In this document: positions 55,852 to 64,000 of the stretch, in pieces
Layout: each line of letters begins with the position of its first letter
How positions within the stretch are numbered: position 1 is the first letter of the stretch
Notes under the pieces: generated by a model
The model's database searches: none
What the model was told of the DNA's origin: nothing
The model's input: only the letters and a program-made list of their open reading frames with translations
Position numbers and translations under genes: made by a program
DNA from: Halomonas faecis
Lineage (GTDB): Bacteria > Pseudomonadota > Gammaproteobacteria > Pseudomonadales > Halomonadaceae
DNA length: 64,000 bases
Assembly (NCBI RefSeq): GCF_010993975.1
Contig: NZ_JAACZO010000011.1
Span: 1 to 64,000, forward strand
Reading direction: 5' to 3'

Positions 55852-58800
55852 ATGAGCATTGCCACCGTCGTATCCATTACCGGCCAGGCCTGGGCACGCG
55901 ATGAAGAGGGCAACCTTCGCGAACTGAGCGTGGGCGACACCCTCCAGGAAGGCGAGGTGCTCGTCACCTCCGACAATGGGCGTGTGCAGCTGGATTTCGG
56001 CGACGGCCTCGATCCGACGGTAGTAGCCGGCGGTGAGGAAGTCACCATCACGCCGGAGCTCGATGCCGAACAGGAAGTCGACGAATCCGAATTCGCGGCC
56101 ATGGATGATGACATCGATGCGCTGCTGGCTGCCGTGGAAGAAGAAGACGGCGACCTGCTCGAGGCCCTCGAGGCTACGGCTGCTGGTGCCGGCGGTGGCG
56201 GCGCCGACGGTGGCGGCCATAGCTTCGTACGTCTCTCGCGCATCAGTGAAGACGTCGACCCCTTGGCGTTCACGTTTGCCGGGGCGAATGCCGCCGGCCC
56301 TGACTTCGAAGACGACGTGGCGCCGGCTGAAGTGGAGGATGAAGAAGTAATCACTGGTCCTTCCGTTGAGGACTTCACGCTCGACTTCGCAGAGGCTGAT
56401 CTTCTGGCGGAAGGTGAAGGCGGTGATATCCCCTTACCCGAGATGCCGCCGCAAGACGGAGTATCTCCCTCCCTCACCTTGTCGGCACCACCCATGGGAG
56501 CTTTCTTTGCTCCATGGTTCTCCCCGGTGACCCAGACTTTCACGCCGACCTTCGACTTCGGCAATGGTGGGGCGGGTACCATCGGCTTCGAATCCATGGA
56601 TGGCCAGACGATCCAGGCTGGCCGGGAAACTTTCAACACAGAGTGGGATGCCGCCAGCAATACGCTCACGGTCACCAACGAGCGAGTCGAGTCGGCGCCG
56701 AATAGCGAATCCTATCTGCTGCAAGTGCAGGTAGATCCGACTACCGGTGAGCTGACGGTGACACTCGGAAGCAACCTGCTTCATGAGGAAGCCCAGGATC
56801 TCGCCTCACTGCCGCTTGTCTTCACCGTGACCGATGGGGAAGGCAATAGCGCGGATGCGAGCTTCACCGTCAACATCGAAGATGATATGCCGGAGCAGTT
56901 CGAAACCCAGGAAGGGGTGGGTGTGGCGATCGACGAGTCGCCCGGGCTGCAACAAGACGAGTTTTATGGTGAAGAGCAGTTGCCGACTGATGAAAGGGTC
57001 GAAGTCCTGAACGGAGCGCCCGGCAATCCGGCTGCACTTTTCTCTGGCCTGGAAAGCATCGCTGAGGATCAGAGCTTCGGCCTCCCTCAGTATGCGGTGG
57101 GTAGCGGACCTGCTTTCTCCGGGGCGTCATTTTTCTATGGCTTTTATAATTTTGGAGCCGATGGGCCCGAAGTCGGAGAGGATGGCATCTCAGGTATCCC
57201 GGGAGTTGATTTTTCCCTAGCTCTTCATGATGCCAGTGACGACCAGGCAGTCCCGGTCGCTGAGGGAAGGGATTCCGGTTTGAAGACAACCGATGGCACC
57301 GGTATCTACCTCTTTAGCGAGGACGGCATGATCCTTGGCCGTGCGGCCGGCTCCGAAGGAGAAGCCGATGAAGGGGGCGACATCATTTTTGCATTGGCCC
57401 TGGATGGCCAAGGCAAAATCAACGTTGCTCAGTACGCCTCGCTTCAGCATCCCGATCAGGACGATGCCAACGATAGCGTCGATCTCGAAGGCCTGATCTA
57501 CGGTGTCGCCACCCTTACTGACGCGGACGGTGACAGTGCAACCGTGGCGAATGAGATCGGTGGGAATATTGAGTTTTACGACGACGCTCCCGAGATTACC
57601 GCCTTCACTACTCAAGACGGTGCCGAGCTGGTGGTCGACGAATCGGCAGCGCCGAGCACGGATACCGATCCCAACGCCGGTGATGAAACGAACGCCGACG
57701 ACAGCGAGGCCATCGGCTATGCCACCCTGACCGGTGACGAGTTGTTTAATATCGATGTCGATGGCGGCGCTGACGGCGAGAACGTCGGTGCTCGGAGCTT
57801 CGCCCTGAACCTGGCGCTGGGCGAAGAAGCCAGTAGCGTCGATTCCGGACTGGATGCCACTGGCGGCGGCGACATCCTGCTCTCCATGGATGGCAGCGAT
57901 GTGGTGGGCCGGGACAGCGAGAGCGAGTCCGAAGTGTTCCGCATCGAGATCAATGCCGAGACCGGTGCGGTCACCGTGACTCAGTACCAGGCCATCGATC
58001 ACGGCGAGGACGGCAACGATCACGATGCCGGCCTGTCCATCGATCCGGAGCTGCTCAGTGCCGAGCTGACCATTGAGGATAACGACGGCGACAGCGATAG
58101 CCAGAGCGTGGAGCTGGGCAGCCTGATCACCTTCGAGGACGACGGCCCGAGCGTCGAGGCGCAACCCGAGGCCAGGGACGACATTGACGCCCTGCAGACT
58201 GCCGATGCCCTGGTCGGCGAAGCGGACAACACCGACAGCCTGACGCTGAGCAGTCTGTTCAGTGTGGCGTCCAGCAGCTACGGCGCCGACGGCGAGGCCG
58301 GTAGTGACGCCGAGAGCTGGAGCTACAGCCTCAACCTGCTGGCTGAGGCCGGCAGCGTGGCCACCAGCCAGGCGGGTGGCAACCTGCAGAGTGGCGATGC
58401 CGACGTCCGGCTGTTCCAGCTGGCCAACGGCAGCATCGTCGGCAGCACGGCTGCCGAAGGGGCCGATGACGCAACGGTCACCGACAACCAGGTGTTCACG
58501 CTGCGCCTCGAAGACGGCGAACTGGTGCTGGAGCAGCACGCTGCGCTCGATCACAGCGACAGCGACAGCGACGACTACAGCGATGACGTGCTGAACCTGG
58601 CCGAGGAGCTGGTCGAGCTGAGCGGCACGGTCACCGTCACCGACGGTGACGGCGACACCGCCGAAGACACCACCCAGATCGATCTGGGCGGTCTGGTCGG
58701 CTTCAGCGACGACGGTCCGAGCGTCGAGGCGCAACCCGAGGCCAGGGACGACATTGACGCGCTGCAGACTGCCGATGCCCTGGTCGGCGAAGCGGACAAC

Positions 58801-61800
58801 ACCGACAGCCTGACGCTGAGCAGTCTGTTCAGTGTGGCGTCCAGCAGCTACGGCGCCGACGGCGAGGCCGGGAGTGACGCCGAGAGCTGGAGCTACAGCC
58901 TCAACCTGCTGGCTGAGGCCGGCAGCGTGGCCACGAGCCAGGCGGGTGGCAACCTGCAGAGTGGCGATGCCGACGTCCGGCTGTTCCAACTGGCCAACGG
59001 CAGCATCGTCGGTAGCACGGCTGCCGAAGACGCCGATGACGCAACGGTCACCGACAACCAGGTGTTCACGCTGCGCCTCGAAGACGGCGAACTGGTGCTG
59101 GAGCAGCACGCTGCGCTCGATCACAGCGACAGCGATAGCGACGACTACAGCGATGAAGTGCTGAACCTGGCCAAGGAGCTAGTCGAGCTGAGCGGCACGG
59201 TCACCGTCACCGACGGTGATGGCGACACTGCCGAAGACACCACCCAGATCGATCTGGGCGGTTTGGTCGGCTTCAGCGACGACGGTCCGAGCGTCGAGGC
59301 GCAACCCGAGGCCAGGGACGACATTGATGCGCTGCAGACTGCCGATGCCCTGGTCGGCGAAGCGGACAACACCGACAGCCTGACGCTGAGCAGTCTGTTC
59401 AGCGTGGCGTCCAGCAGCTACGGCGCTGACGGCGAGGCCGGGAGTGACGCCGAGAGCTGGAGCTACAGCCTCAACCTGCTGGCTGAGGCCGGCAGCGTGG
59501 CCACGAGCCAGGCGGGTGGCAACCTGCAGAGTGGCGATGCCGACGTCCGGCTGTTCCAGCTGGCCAACGGCAGCATCGTCGGTAGCACGGCCGCCGAAGA
59601 CGCCGATGACGCAACGGTCACCGACAACCAGGTGTTCACGCTGCGCCTCGAAGACGGCGAACTGGTGCTGGAGCAGCACGCTGCGCTCGATCACAGCGAC
59701 AGCGATAGCGACGACTACAGCGATGAAGTGCTGAACCTGGCCAAGGAGCTAGTCGAGCTGAGCGGCACGGTCACCGTCACCGACGGTGACGGCGACACCG
59801 CTGAAGACACCACCCAGATCGATCTGGGCGGTTTGGTCGGCTTCAGCGACGACGGGCCCAGCATTGAGGCTACCCAGCCTACAGGCCATGAAGTCACCAT
59901 AGAAAACCTGGGTAGTTCCGAAGGCGTTGGCTACAACAATAGCTTTGGCTATTACGTCAAGGGTGAAGACGGTCAGCCGACGACAGGGCGTGTCATCTGG
60001 TCCAACGTCAAGGACGATGTGGGTGATACCCAAGTCATCGAAGGATATGCACCCGACGATATCGGCTACTTCATCATTCCGGATGGCTCCAGGCTGAACC
60101 CTGAGCTTGGCAATGACACGGAAGTGACGTTCGAGAAAGTCGACGGTGCCTGGGTTGCTACCATTGACGGCGAAAGTGTGCCGCTGGAAGGCAAGGATTC
60201 CGATGCGCCGGTTCTCTTCAGTGACCCGGCTTTGCAACCCGATGGCGCTTCTCATGTAGAGAACAATGCCGAGGATGGGCATCTCAACTGGGAGGATATC
60301 TACGGAACGGGAAGCGATCGGGATTACAACGACGTCAATGTCAACGTGGATTGGGCACCTGCCAATCTCACTGTCGATGAAGCGAACCTCGATAGTGATG
60401 CCCAGTATGACTTCTCTGGTTACTTCGATACCGATTACGGTGCCGATGGCTCGGGAAGCGCTGAATACAGCATGAGCATCGTCGAGGACGGTGCCGATAC
60501 CGGCCTCGTCGACACTCAGTCGGGCGAAGCGGTTAAAGTCAAGATGGCGGGCGATGGTAGCGTTACCGGCTACTTCGAAAATGCTGGCGACGAAGTGCCT
60601 GTGTTCACCCTGTCTGTGGACGACAACGGCGTCGTGACTCTGGATCAGATCCGTGCGGTTTCCCATCCGGGGCAGGATCTCGTGGGCGAGAGCGATCCCG
60701 TCCACCTGGCCAGTGACGTTGTATTCCTCGACAAGGAAGTGTTCGATAGCGATGGCGACAGTGCAACGGCGTCGATTGACGTGGGTGGTGTCGTCTACTT
60801 CCTGGACGACGGTCCGACGGAAAACGATGACGACTCCGCAGAACTGGGTGTATCGGTCAGCGAGATTGACGATAGCTTTGTCGATGGCGACGGCGTGCCG
60901 GTAAACCAGCCAGTGTCAGCCTCTGATTCGTTTACTGCCGATTGGGGTGCCGATGGCCCAGCCGCTGAGGATGCCATTCAGTTCCAGGCCAATGGTGGCA
61001 CGCTGAAAGGCTTTGCCGACGGTGCGACCGAGCTGACCATTGACGGCACCTACGGCACCTTGATGGTCACTGACGAGGGTGATGGTAACTACAGCTATAC
61101 TTACACGCTGAACGCGGATGGCGGTGAGGCCCTGCTGGAAGCCGAGACTCCGGAAGACGTCTTCACCTACATGCTCACCGACGGTGACGGTGATAGCACC
61201 ACTACCGAACTGACCTTCGATATCGCCGCCGAGTTGTTCGAATACGATCCTCCGTCGATCGGTGGCCTGGAAGGCGAAGGTGGCGATGCCACCGTCTACG
61301 AAGCCTTCCTGGAAGACGGTACTCAAAAAGGCCCTGCCGATGCCGGCACCACTGATGGTGGGCAGTTCACCATCACTGCTGCTGCCGGGGTGGCCAGTCT
61401 GGCCTTCAGTGGTGAGGGCTTCAGCGAGACGTTCGACATCGATGCTCTCGAAGGCGCCTCTGAGTCCGAGCCGCTGACCGTCAGCACCACCAAGGGGGAA
61501 CTCAGCATCACCGATTTCACCGATGAAGGTGATGGCGAGTACAACGTCGACTACAACTACACCCTGAATGAGACGGCCGAGCACGATGAGCAGGGCCGTG
61601 ATGAGCTACTCAAGGATGGCATCACGGTGACGGTCGAAGACCTGGCGGGCCGCGATGCTGCCGATAGCATCGACGTCACCATCGTGGATGACGTGCCGGA
61701 ATTCGATGAAGAAGGCATTGAGGACGTTTCTCTCAGCACTGCTGAAGACAGTGAGGTCACCGGCGATCTCAACCTCGAGATCGGTGCGGACCTGGAAGGT

Positions 61801-64000
61801 GCGCAAATCGACGATGCCACGCTCAAGCAAGATGACGACGGCTACATCCAGGTGGAGTACCAGGAGGGAGGCGATACGCATGCCGCTTTCCTGACCTCGG
61901 GCGGTAGCAAGCTGCAATACGAGTTCGATCAGGATAGCCAGCAGTTGATTGCCTTCAAGCAGGGCGATAGCAGCAGCAACCCTGTCTTTACCATCGATTT
62001 CGATGTCGCCAACGACAGCTATGAAATCAATGTGATCGAAGAACTCGATCCGCTAACCTCTGGCTTCGACGAAACCAGTATCAGCTCGAACGGCGGTGGA
62101 ACTGCCTACGCGCTCGAGCTGGGCGGTTCCGATCTCAATGCCCTGTTCACCATGCAGGGCGGTGGTAACGTCAACTGGTCCAATACTGGGATCGGCGGCT
62201 CACCCAACAACCTGATAGGCAACGGTGAAGTTCTCGAGGCCCAATTCGATCAGGTTCTCACGGAGCTGAGCTTCACGGCCAGTCGTGGAAATGGAAATCC
62301 GCAAACCGCCGAATGGGAAGTCTATCGCGACGGCCAGAAGGTCGGCGATGGCACCGGTAACAGTATCGAGGGCATCGAAGGCGGCTTCGATGAAGTGCAT
62401 TTCATCGGACACGGTGGCGCCAATGATCAGTATCGCGTCAACGACTTCAGCGGCCGTTACCAAGACTCTGGTATCAACTACCAGCTGCCGGTCGAGGTAG
62501 GCGCCGTCGACGGCGATGGCGACGCTGCGGATTCTGGATTCATCATCGGTCTCGATCCCGTGCCCTCTTCCATCGACCTGCCCGATCCCGAAGATCCCGC
62601 CGCGCCTTCGATCACCGGCGGTGAAGCGTTCATCGATGAGGCCTGGCTGTCCGGCGGCACCCGCGAGGGCCAGGGAGATACGACGCAGGAGGGAAGCATC
62701 CAGTTGGATGCCGAAGGGGGCATTGCTTCCCTGACGGTTGGAGACGAGTCTCTCGACTTCGCCGCACTGCAAGAACTCGACAATAGCCCGGTATCGATAC
62801 AGATCGACGGTATCGGCACGCTGAGCCTGACCGGTTTCAAGGGCTCGGTGACCGGCGGAACCCTGAGCTACGAGCTCACGCTCGATGGTCCCGTGGATCA
62901 CGACGACCTTCAGGGCAGGAATGACGAAGATCTCGGCATCGACTTGGGCCTCGTCGACTTCAATGGCGAATCGGATAGCGGAACGCTGGATCTCGTCATT
63001 CAGGACGATGTGCCGGAGGAGGGCGAGTCCGACACCATTAACCTCGATGTCGTGGTCGATGAGTTCGGTATTGACGATATCGATGGAAGCTGGGTCAACG
63101 CCTCAGGCGGCAATTCTTCACCGGTAAACCATCTGGTGTCGAATGGTATCGGCATCGTCTGGGGTGGTAGCAACTTCAACGATGCCTCAGGCTACAAGTT
63201 CGAGTATGCCGGCAATCTCGATGCGGGAAACAGCGTCGTACCCGGTGACTCCGTCTCTCTCGGTACCTTCACCCATGTGAACAATCCGATCGACTCCGGT
63301 ACCGCGATCGATGAGGTCACGTTGTCATTGACGGTCGATACGATGCTCAATGGAGAGACCTATTCGGTGCCGGTCGAGGTCGTGTTGGAGCATAACGAAA
63401 CTCCGAATGATAAGAATCCTGATGCTCATCATAAAAATGATGATGAAATAACTATCAAGGAGTTTAATGTTGATCAGGCTGTCATAGCCCAGTTGGCGGA
63501 AGCCGGGTACGAATTCAGTATTGATGGCTTCAAGGATGAAGACGGCAATCTCGTCAACTTTGTCAGCACGACTGAGACGGAGTCCACCTCATTCGAGTTG
63601 TTCGCGTCCGTCCAGTATGTAGGCGAGCCGGTGACTGCCGAAGGCAGCATCAGCGCTGATTGGGGCGCCGATGGACCGGCTGAGGATGATCCCATTGTCG
63701 TCGAGCATGCCAATGGCGACAGCGAAGGCCTGGATTCCTCCGGACAAGCCGTGATCGAGGGCGAATACGGCACCTTGACGCTGAATGACGAGGGCAACGG
63801 CGAGTTCGCTTACTCCTTTGAGCTGAACCAGGCGGGTCGCCAGGCGTTGAAGTCGGATGGCAGCCTCACCGAGAGTTTCGGCTATACGCTCAAGGATGCC
63901 GACGGCGATGAGGTGAGTCGCGATATCACGCTCAACCTGACCGGTGTGGCCGCGCCCATCGAACTGGTGGACAGCAGCGCAGATGCCTTCATAGACATGG
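55852..64000 (+). CDS. Giant LapA-like repeat adhesin, 5' part (continues beyond window)
   Basis: The frame from ATG 55852 stays open for 2,716 codons to the right edge. The N terminus (MSIATVVSITGQAWARDEEG) and the acidic, Ala/Gly-rich stretch around ALEATAAGAGGGG resemble the LapA retention module. The TAAG at residues 109-112 would be the site cut by a LapG-type protease. Modules follow: cadherin/VCBS- and DUF5801-like repeats, three near-identical 190-residue repeats (764-1333), a DUF4114-like domain (about 1360-1503, EDIYGTGSDRDYNDVNV), further VCBS/T1SS-143-like repeats and a choice-of-anchor-K-like segment (about 2420-2520, SLGTFTHVNNPID). The RTX/secretion end lies outside. The protein is very acidic with many DGDGD-type calcium sites. 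Confidence 0.92.
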   Translation, partial: MSIATVVSITGQAWARDEEGNLRELSVGDTLQEGEVLVTSDNGRVQLDFGDGLDPTVVAGGEEVTITPELDAEQEVDESEFAAMDDDIDALLAAVEEEDGDLLEALEATAAGAGGGGADGGGHSFVRLSRISEDVDPLAFTFAGANAAGPDFEDDVAPAEVEDEEVITGPSVEDFTLDFAEADLLAEGEGGDIPLPEMPPQDGVSPSLTLSAPPMGAFFAPWFSPVTQTFTPTFDFGNGGAGTIGFESMDGQTIQAGRETFNTEWDAASNTLTVTNERVESAPNSESYLLQVQVDPTTGELTVTLGSNLLHEEAQDLASLPLVFTVTDGEGNSADASFTVNIEDDMPEQFETQEGVGVAIDESPGLQQDEFYGEEQLPTDERVEVLNGAPGNPAALFSGLESIAEDQSFGLPQYAVGSGPAFSGASFFYGFYNFGADGPEVGEDGISGIPGVDFSLALHDASDDQAVPVAEGRDSGLKTTDGTGIYLFSEDGMILGRAAGSEGEADEGGDIIFALALDGQGKINVAQYASLQHPDQDDANDSVDLEGLIYGVATLTDADGDSATVANEIGGNIEFYDDAPEITAFTTQDGAELVVDESAAPSTDTDPNAGDETNADDSEAIGYATLTGDELFNIDVDGGADGENVGARSFALNLALGEEASSVDSGLDATGGGDILLSMDGSDVVGRDSESESEVFRIEINAETGAVTVTQYQAIDHGEDGNDHDAGLSIDPELLSAELTIEDNDGDSDSQSVELGSLITFEDDGPSVEAQPEARDDIDALQTADALVGEADNTDSLTLSSLFSVASSSYGADGEAGSDAESWSYSLNLLAEAGSVATSQAGGNLQSGDADVRLFQLANGSIVGSTAAEGADDATVTDNQVFTLRLEDGELVLEQHAALDHSDSDSDDYSDDVLNLAEELVELSGTVTVTDGDGDTAEDTTQIDLGGLVGFSDDGPSVEAQPEARDDIDALQTADALVGEADNTDSLTLSSLFSVASSSYGADGEAGSDAESWSYSLNLLAEAGSVATSQAGGNLQSGDADVRLFQLANGSIVGSTAAEDADDATVTDNQVFTLRLEDGELVLEQHAALDHSDSDSDDYSDEVLNLAKELVELSGTVTVTDGDGDTAEDTTQIDLGGLVGFSDDGPSVEAQPEARDDIDALQTADALVGEADNTDSLTLSSLFSVASSSYGADGEAGSDAESWSYSLNLLAEAGSVATSQAGGNLQSGDADVRLFQLANGSIVGSTAAEDADDATVTDNQVFTLRLEDGELVLEQHAALDHSDSDSDDYSDEVLNLAKELVELSGTVTVTDGDGDTAEDTTQIDLGGLVGFSDDGPSIEATQPTGHEVTIENLGSSEGVGYNNSFGYYVKGEDGQPTTGRVIWSNVKDDVGDTQVIEGYAPDDIGYFIIPDGSRLNPELGNDTEVTFEKVDGAWVATIDGESVPLEGKDSDAPVLFSDPALQPDGASHVENNAEDGHLNWEDIYGTGSDRDYNDVNVNVDWAPANLTVDEANLDSDAQYDFSGYFDTDYGADGSGSAEYSMSIVEDGADTGLVDTQSGEAVKVKMAGDGSVTGYFENAGDEVPVFTLSVDDNGVVTLDQIRAVSHPGQDLVGESDPVHLASDVVFLDKEVFDSDGDSATASIDVGGVVYFLDDGPTENDDDSAELGVSVSEIDDSFVDGDGVPVNQPVSASDSFTADWGADGPAAEDAIQFQANGGTLKGFADGATELTIDGTYGTLMVTDEGDGNYSYTYTLNADGGEALLEAETPEDVFTYMLTDGDGDSTTTELTFDIAAELFEYDPPSIGGLEGEGGDATVYEAFLEDGTQKGPADAGTTDGGQFTITAAAGVASLAFSGEGFSETFDIDALEGASESEPLTVSTTKGELSITDFTDEGDGEYNVDYNYTLNETAEHDEQGRDELLKDGITVTVEDLAGRDAADSIDVTIVDDVPEFDEEGIEDVSLSTAEDSEVTGDLNLEIGADLEGAQIDDATLKQDDDGYIQVEYQEGGDTHAAFLTSGGSKLQYEFDQDSQQLIAFKQGDSSSNPVFTIDFDVANDSYEINVIEELDPLTSGFDETSISSNGGGTAYALELGGSDLNALFTMQGGGNVNWSNTGIGGSPNNLIGNGEVLEAQFDQVLTELSFTASRGNGNPQTAEWEVYRDGQKVGDGTGNSIEGIEGGFDEVHFIGHGGANDQYRVNDFSGRYQDSGINYQLPVEVGAVDGDGDAADSGFIIGLDPVPSSIDLPDPEDPAAPSITGGEAFIDEAWLSGGTREGQGDTTQEGSIQLDAEGGIASLTVGDESLDFAALQELDNSPVSIQIDGIGTLSLTGFKGSVTGGTLSYELTLDGPVDHDDLQGRNDEDLGIDLGLVDFNGESDSGTLDLVIQDDVPEEGESDTINLDVVVDEFGIDDIDGSWVNASGGNSSPVNHLVSNGIGIVWGGSNFNDASGYKFEYAGNLDAGNSVVPGDSVSLGTFTHVNNPIDSGTAIDEVTLSLTVDTMLNGETYSVPVEVVLEHNETPNDKNPDAHHKNDDEITIKEFNVDQAVIAQLAEAGYEFSIDGFKDEDGNLVNFVSTTETESTSFELFASVQYVGEPVTAEGSISADWGADGPAEDDPIVVEHANGDSEGLDSSGQAVIEGEYGTLTLNDEGNGEFAYSFELNQAGRQALKSDGSLTESFGYTLKDADGDEVSRDITLNLTGVAAPIELVDSSADAFIDM
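56176..56187 (+). other. Coding site for LapG-type TAAG cleavage motif
   Basis: Codons ACG GCT GCT GGT encode Thr109-Ala-Ala-Gly112 in LEATAAGAGG. LapA-type adhesins are released from the surface when the LapG protease cuts between the two alanines of a TAAG motif about 100-115 residues from the N terminus. Motif and position both fit. No lapG or lapD gene is in this window. Confidence 0.65.
58141..59850 (+). repeat. Three tandem 570-bp repeats inside the adhesin gene
   Basis: Copies lie at 58141-58710, 58711-59280 and 59281-59850, each exactly 190 codons. By eye, copies 2 and 3 differ at about 8 positions, all third-codon and silent, so their protein is identical. Copy 1 differs at roughly 14 positions with three amino-acid changes (Gly/Asp, Asp/Glu, Glu/Lys). 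The repeat matches the DUF5801-type 'SLFSVASSSYGADGEAG' module. Long antisense open frames across this stretch are by-products of its codon composition. Confidence 0.95.

Noticed and set aside
57217..59124. Long minus-strand open frame of 635 codons across the adhesin repeats
   Set aside because: It is antisense to the adhesin frame, repeats with the same 570-bp period, has no ribosome site, and reflects the GC-rich Asp/Gly/Ser codons of the sense strand.

Overview
The window looks like chromosomal DNA of a high-GC gammaproteobacterium, most likely a Halomonas-type member of the Halomonadaceae. This is inferred from acidic proteins, high third-position GC, the gene order, and the combination of enteric-type FlhDC/CheZ/FlhE with Pseudomonas-like FlhF, a LapA-type type I secretion operon and two flagellar stators. 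No rRNA, tRNA, CRISPR array or prophage was seen.

Positions 1-24,000 are a flagellar and chemotaxis island on the plus strand: flhDC, motAB, cheA, cheW, three chemoreceptors, cheR, cheB, a fourth chemoreceptor, cheY, cheZ, flhB, flhA, flhF, an unrecognised 219-residue gene where flhG usually sits, flhE and fliA. Class-3 (FliA, sigma-28) promoters can be read before motA, the first receptor and cheB. A possible transposase fragment lies at the left edge, upstream of flhD.

Positions 24,000-29,800 tie cyclic-di-GMP to motility. An EAL-HDOD protein and an EAL phosphodiesterase run leftward. A second MotAB-like stator and a membrane PAS-GGDEF-EAL protein run rightward. Two strong FliA-type promoters sit back to back in the divergent gap, so stator and phosphodiesterase genes appear to belong to the late flagellar regulon.

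Positions 29,800-48,800 are mostly housekeeping: argF, grxD, rnt, argG, an HlyU-family gene, nth, a solo rsxB-like gene, metG and thiI. Embedded in it is an unusual signalling block: a single-domain response regulator, a membrane PAS-DEDDh exonuclease, a small membrane protein and an SLC5-transporter/histidine kinase in one tightly coupled operon, facing a DUF294-type nucleotidyltransferase. There are also a DUF3524-type (queuosine-tRNA mannosyltransferase family) protein, a protein with carbonic-anhydrase-like metal ligands, and a MITE-like element directly after argG.

Positions 49,200-64,000 form a type I secretion and adhesin locus: a TolC-OmpA-SPOR fusion, a LapB-like ABC exporter, a LapC-like adaptor, a LuxR-type regulator with a degenerate receiver, and the first 2,716 codons of a giant LapA-like adhesin that runs off the right edge. 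The adhesin has a TAAG LapG-type cleavage motif near its N terminus and three nearly identical 570-bp tandem repeats. Together the window covers the swim/stick decision: flagella, stators and c-di-GMP hydrolysis on one side and a c-di-GMP-type retained adhesin on the other.
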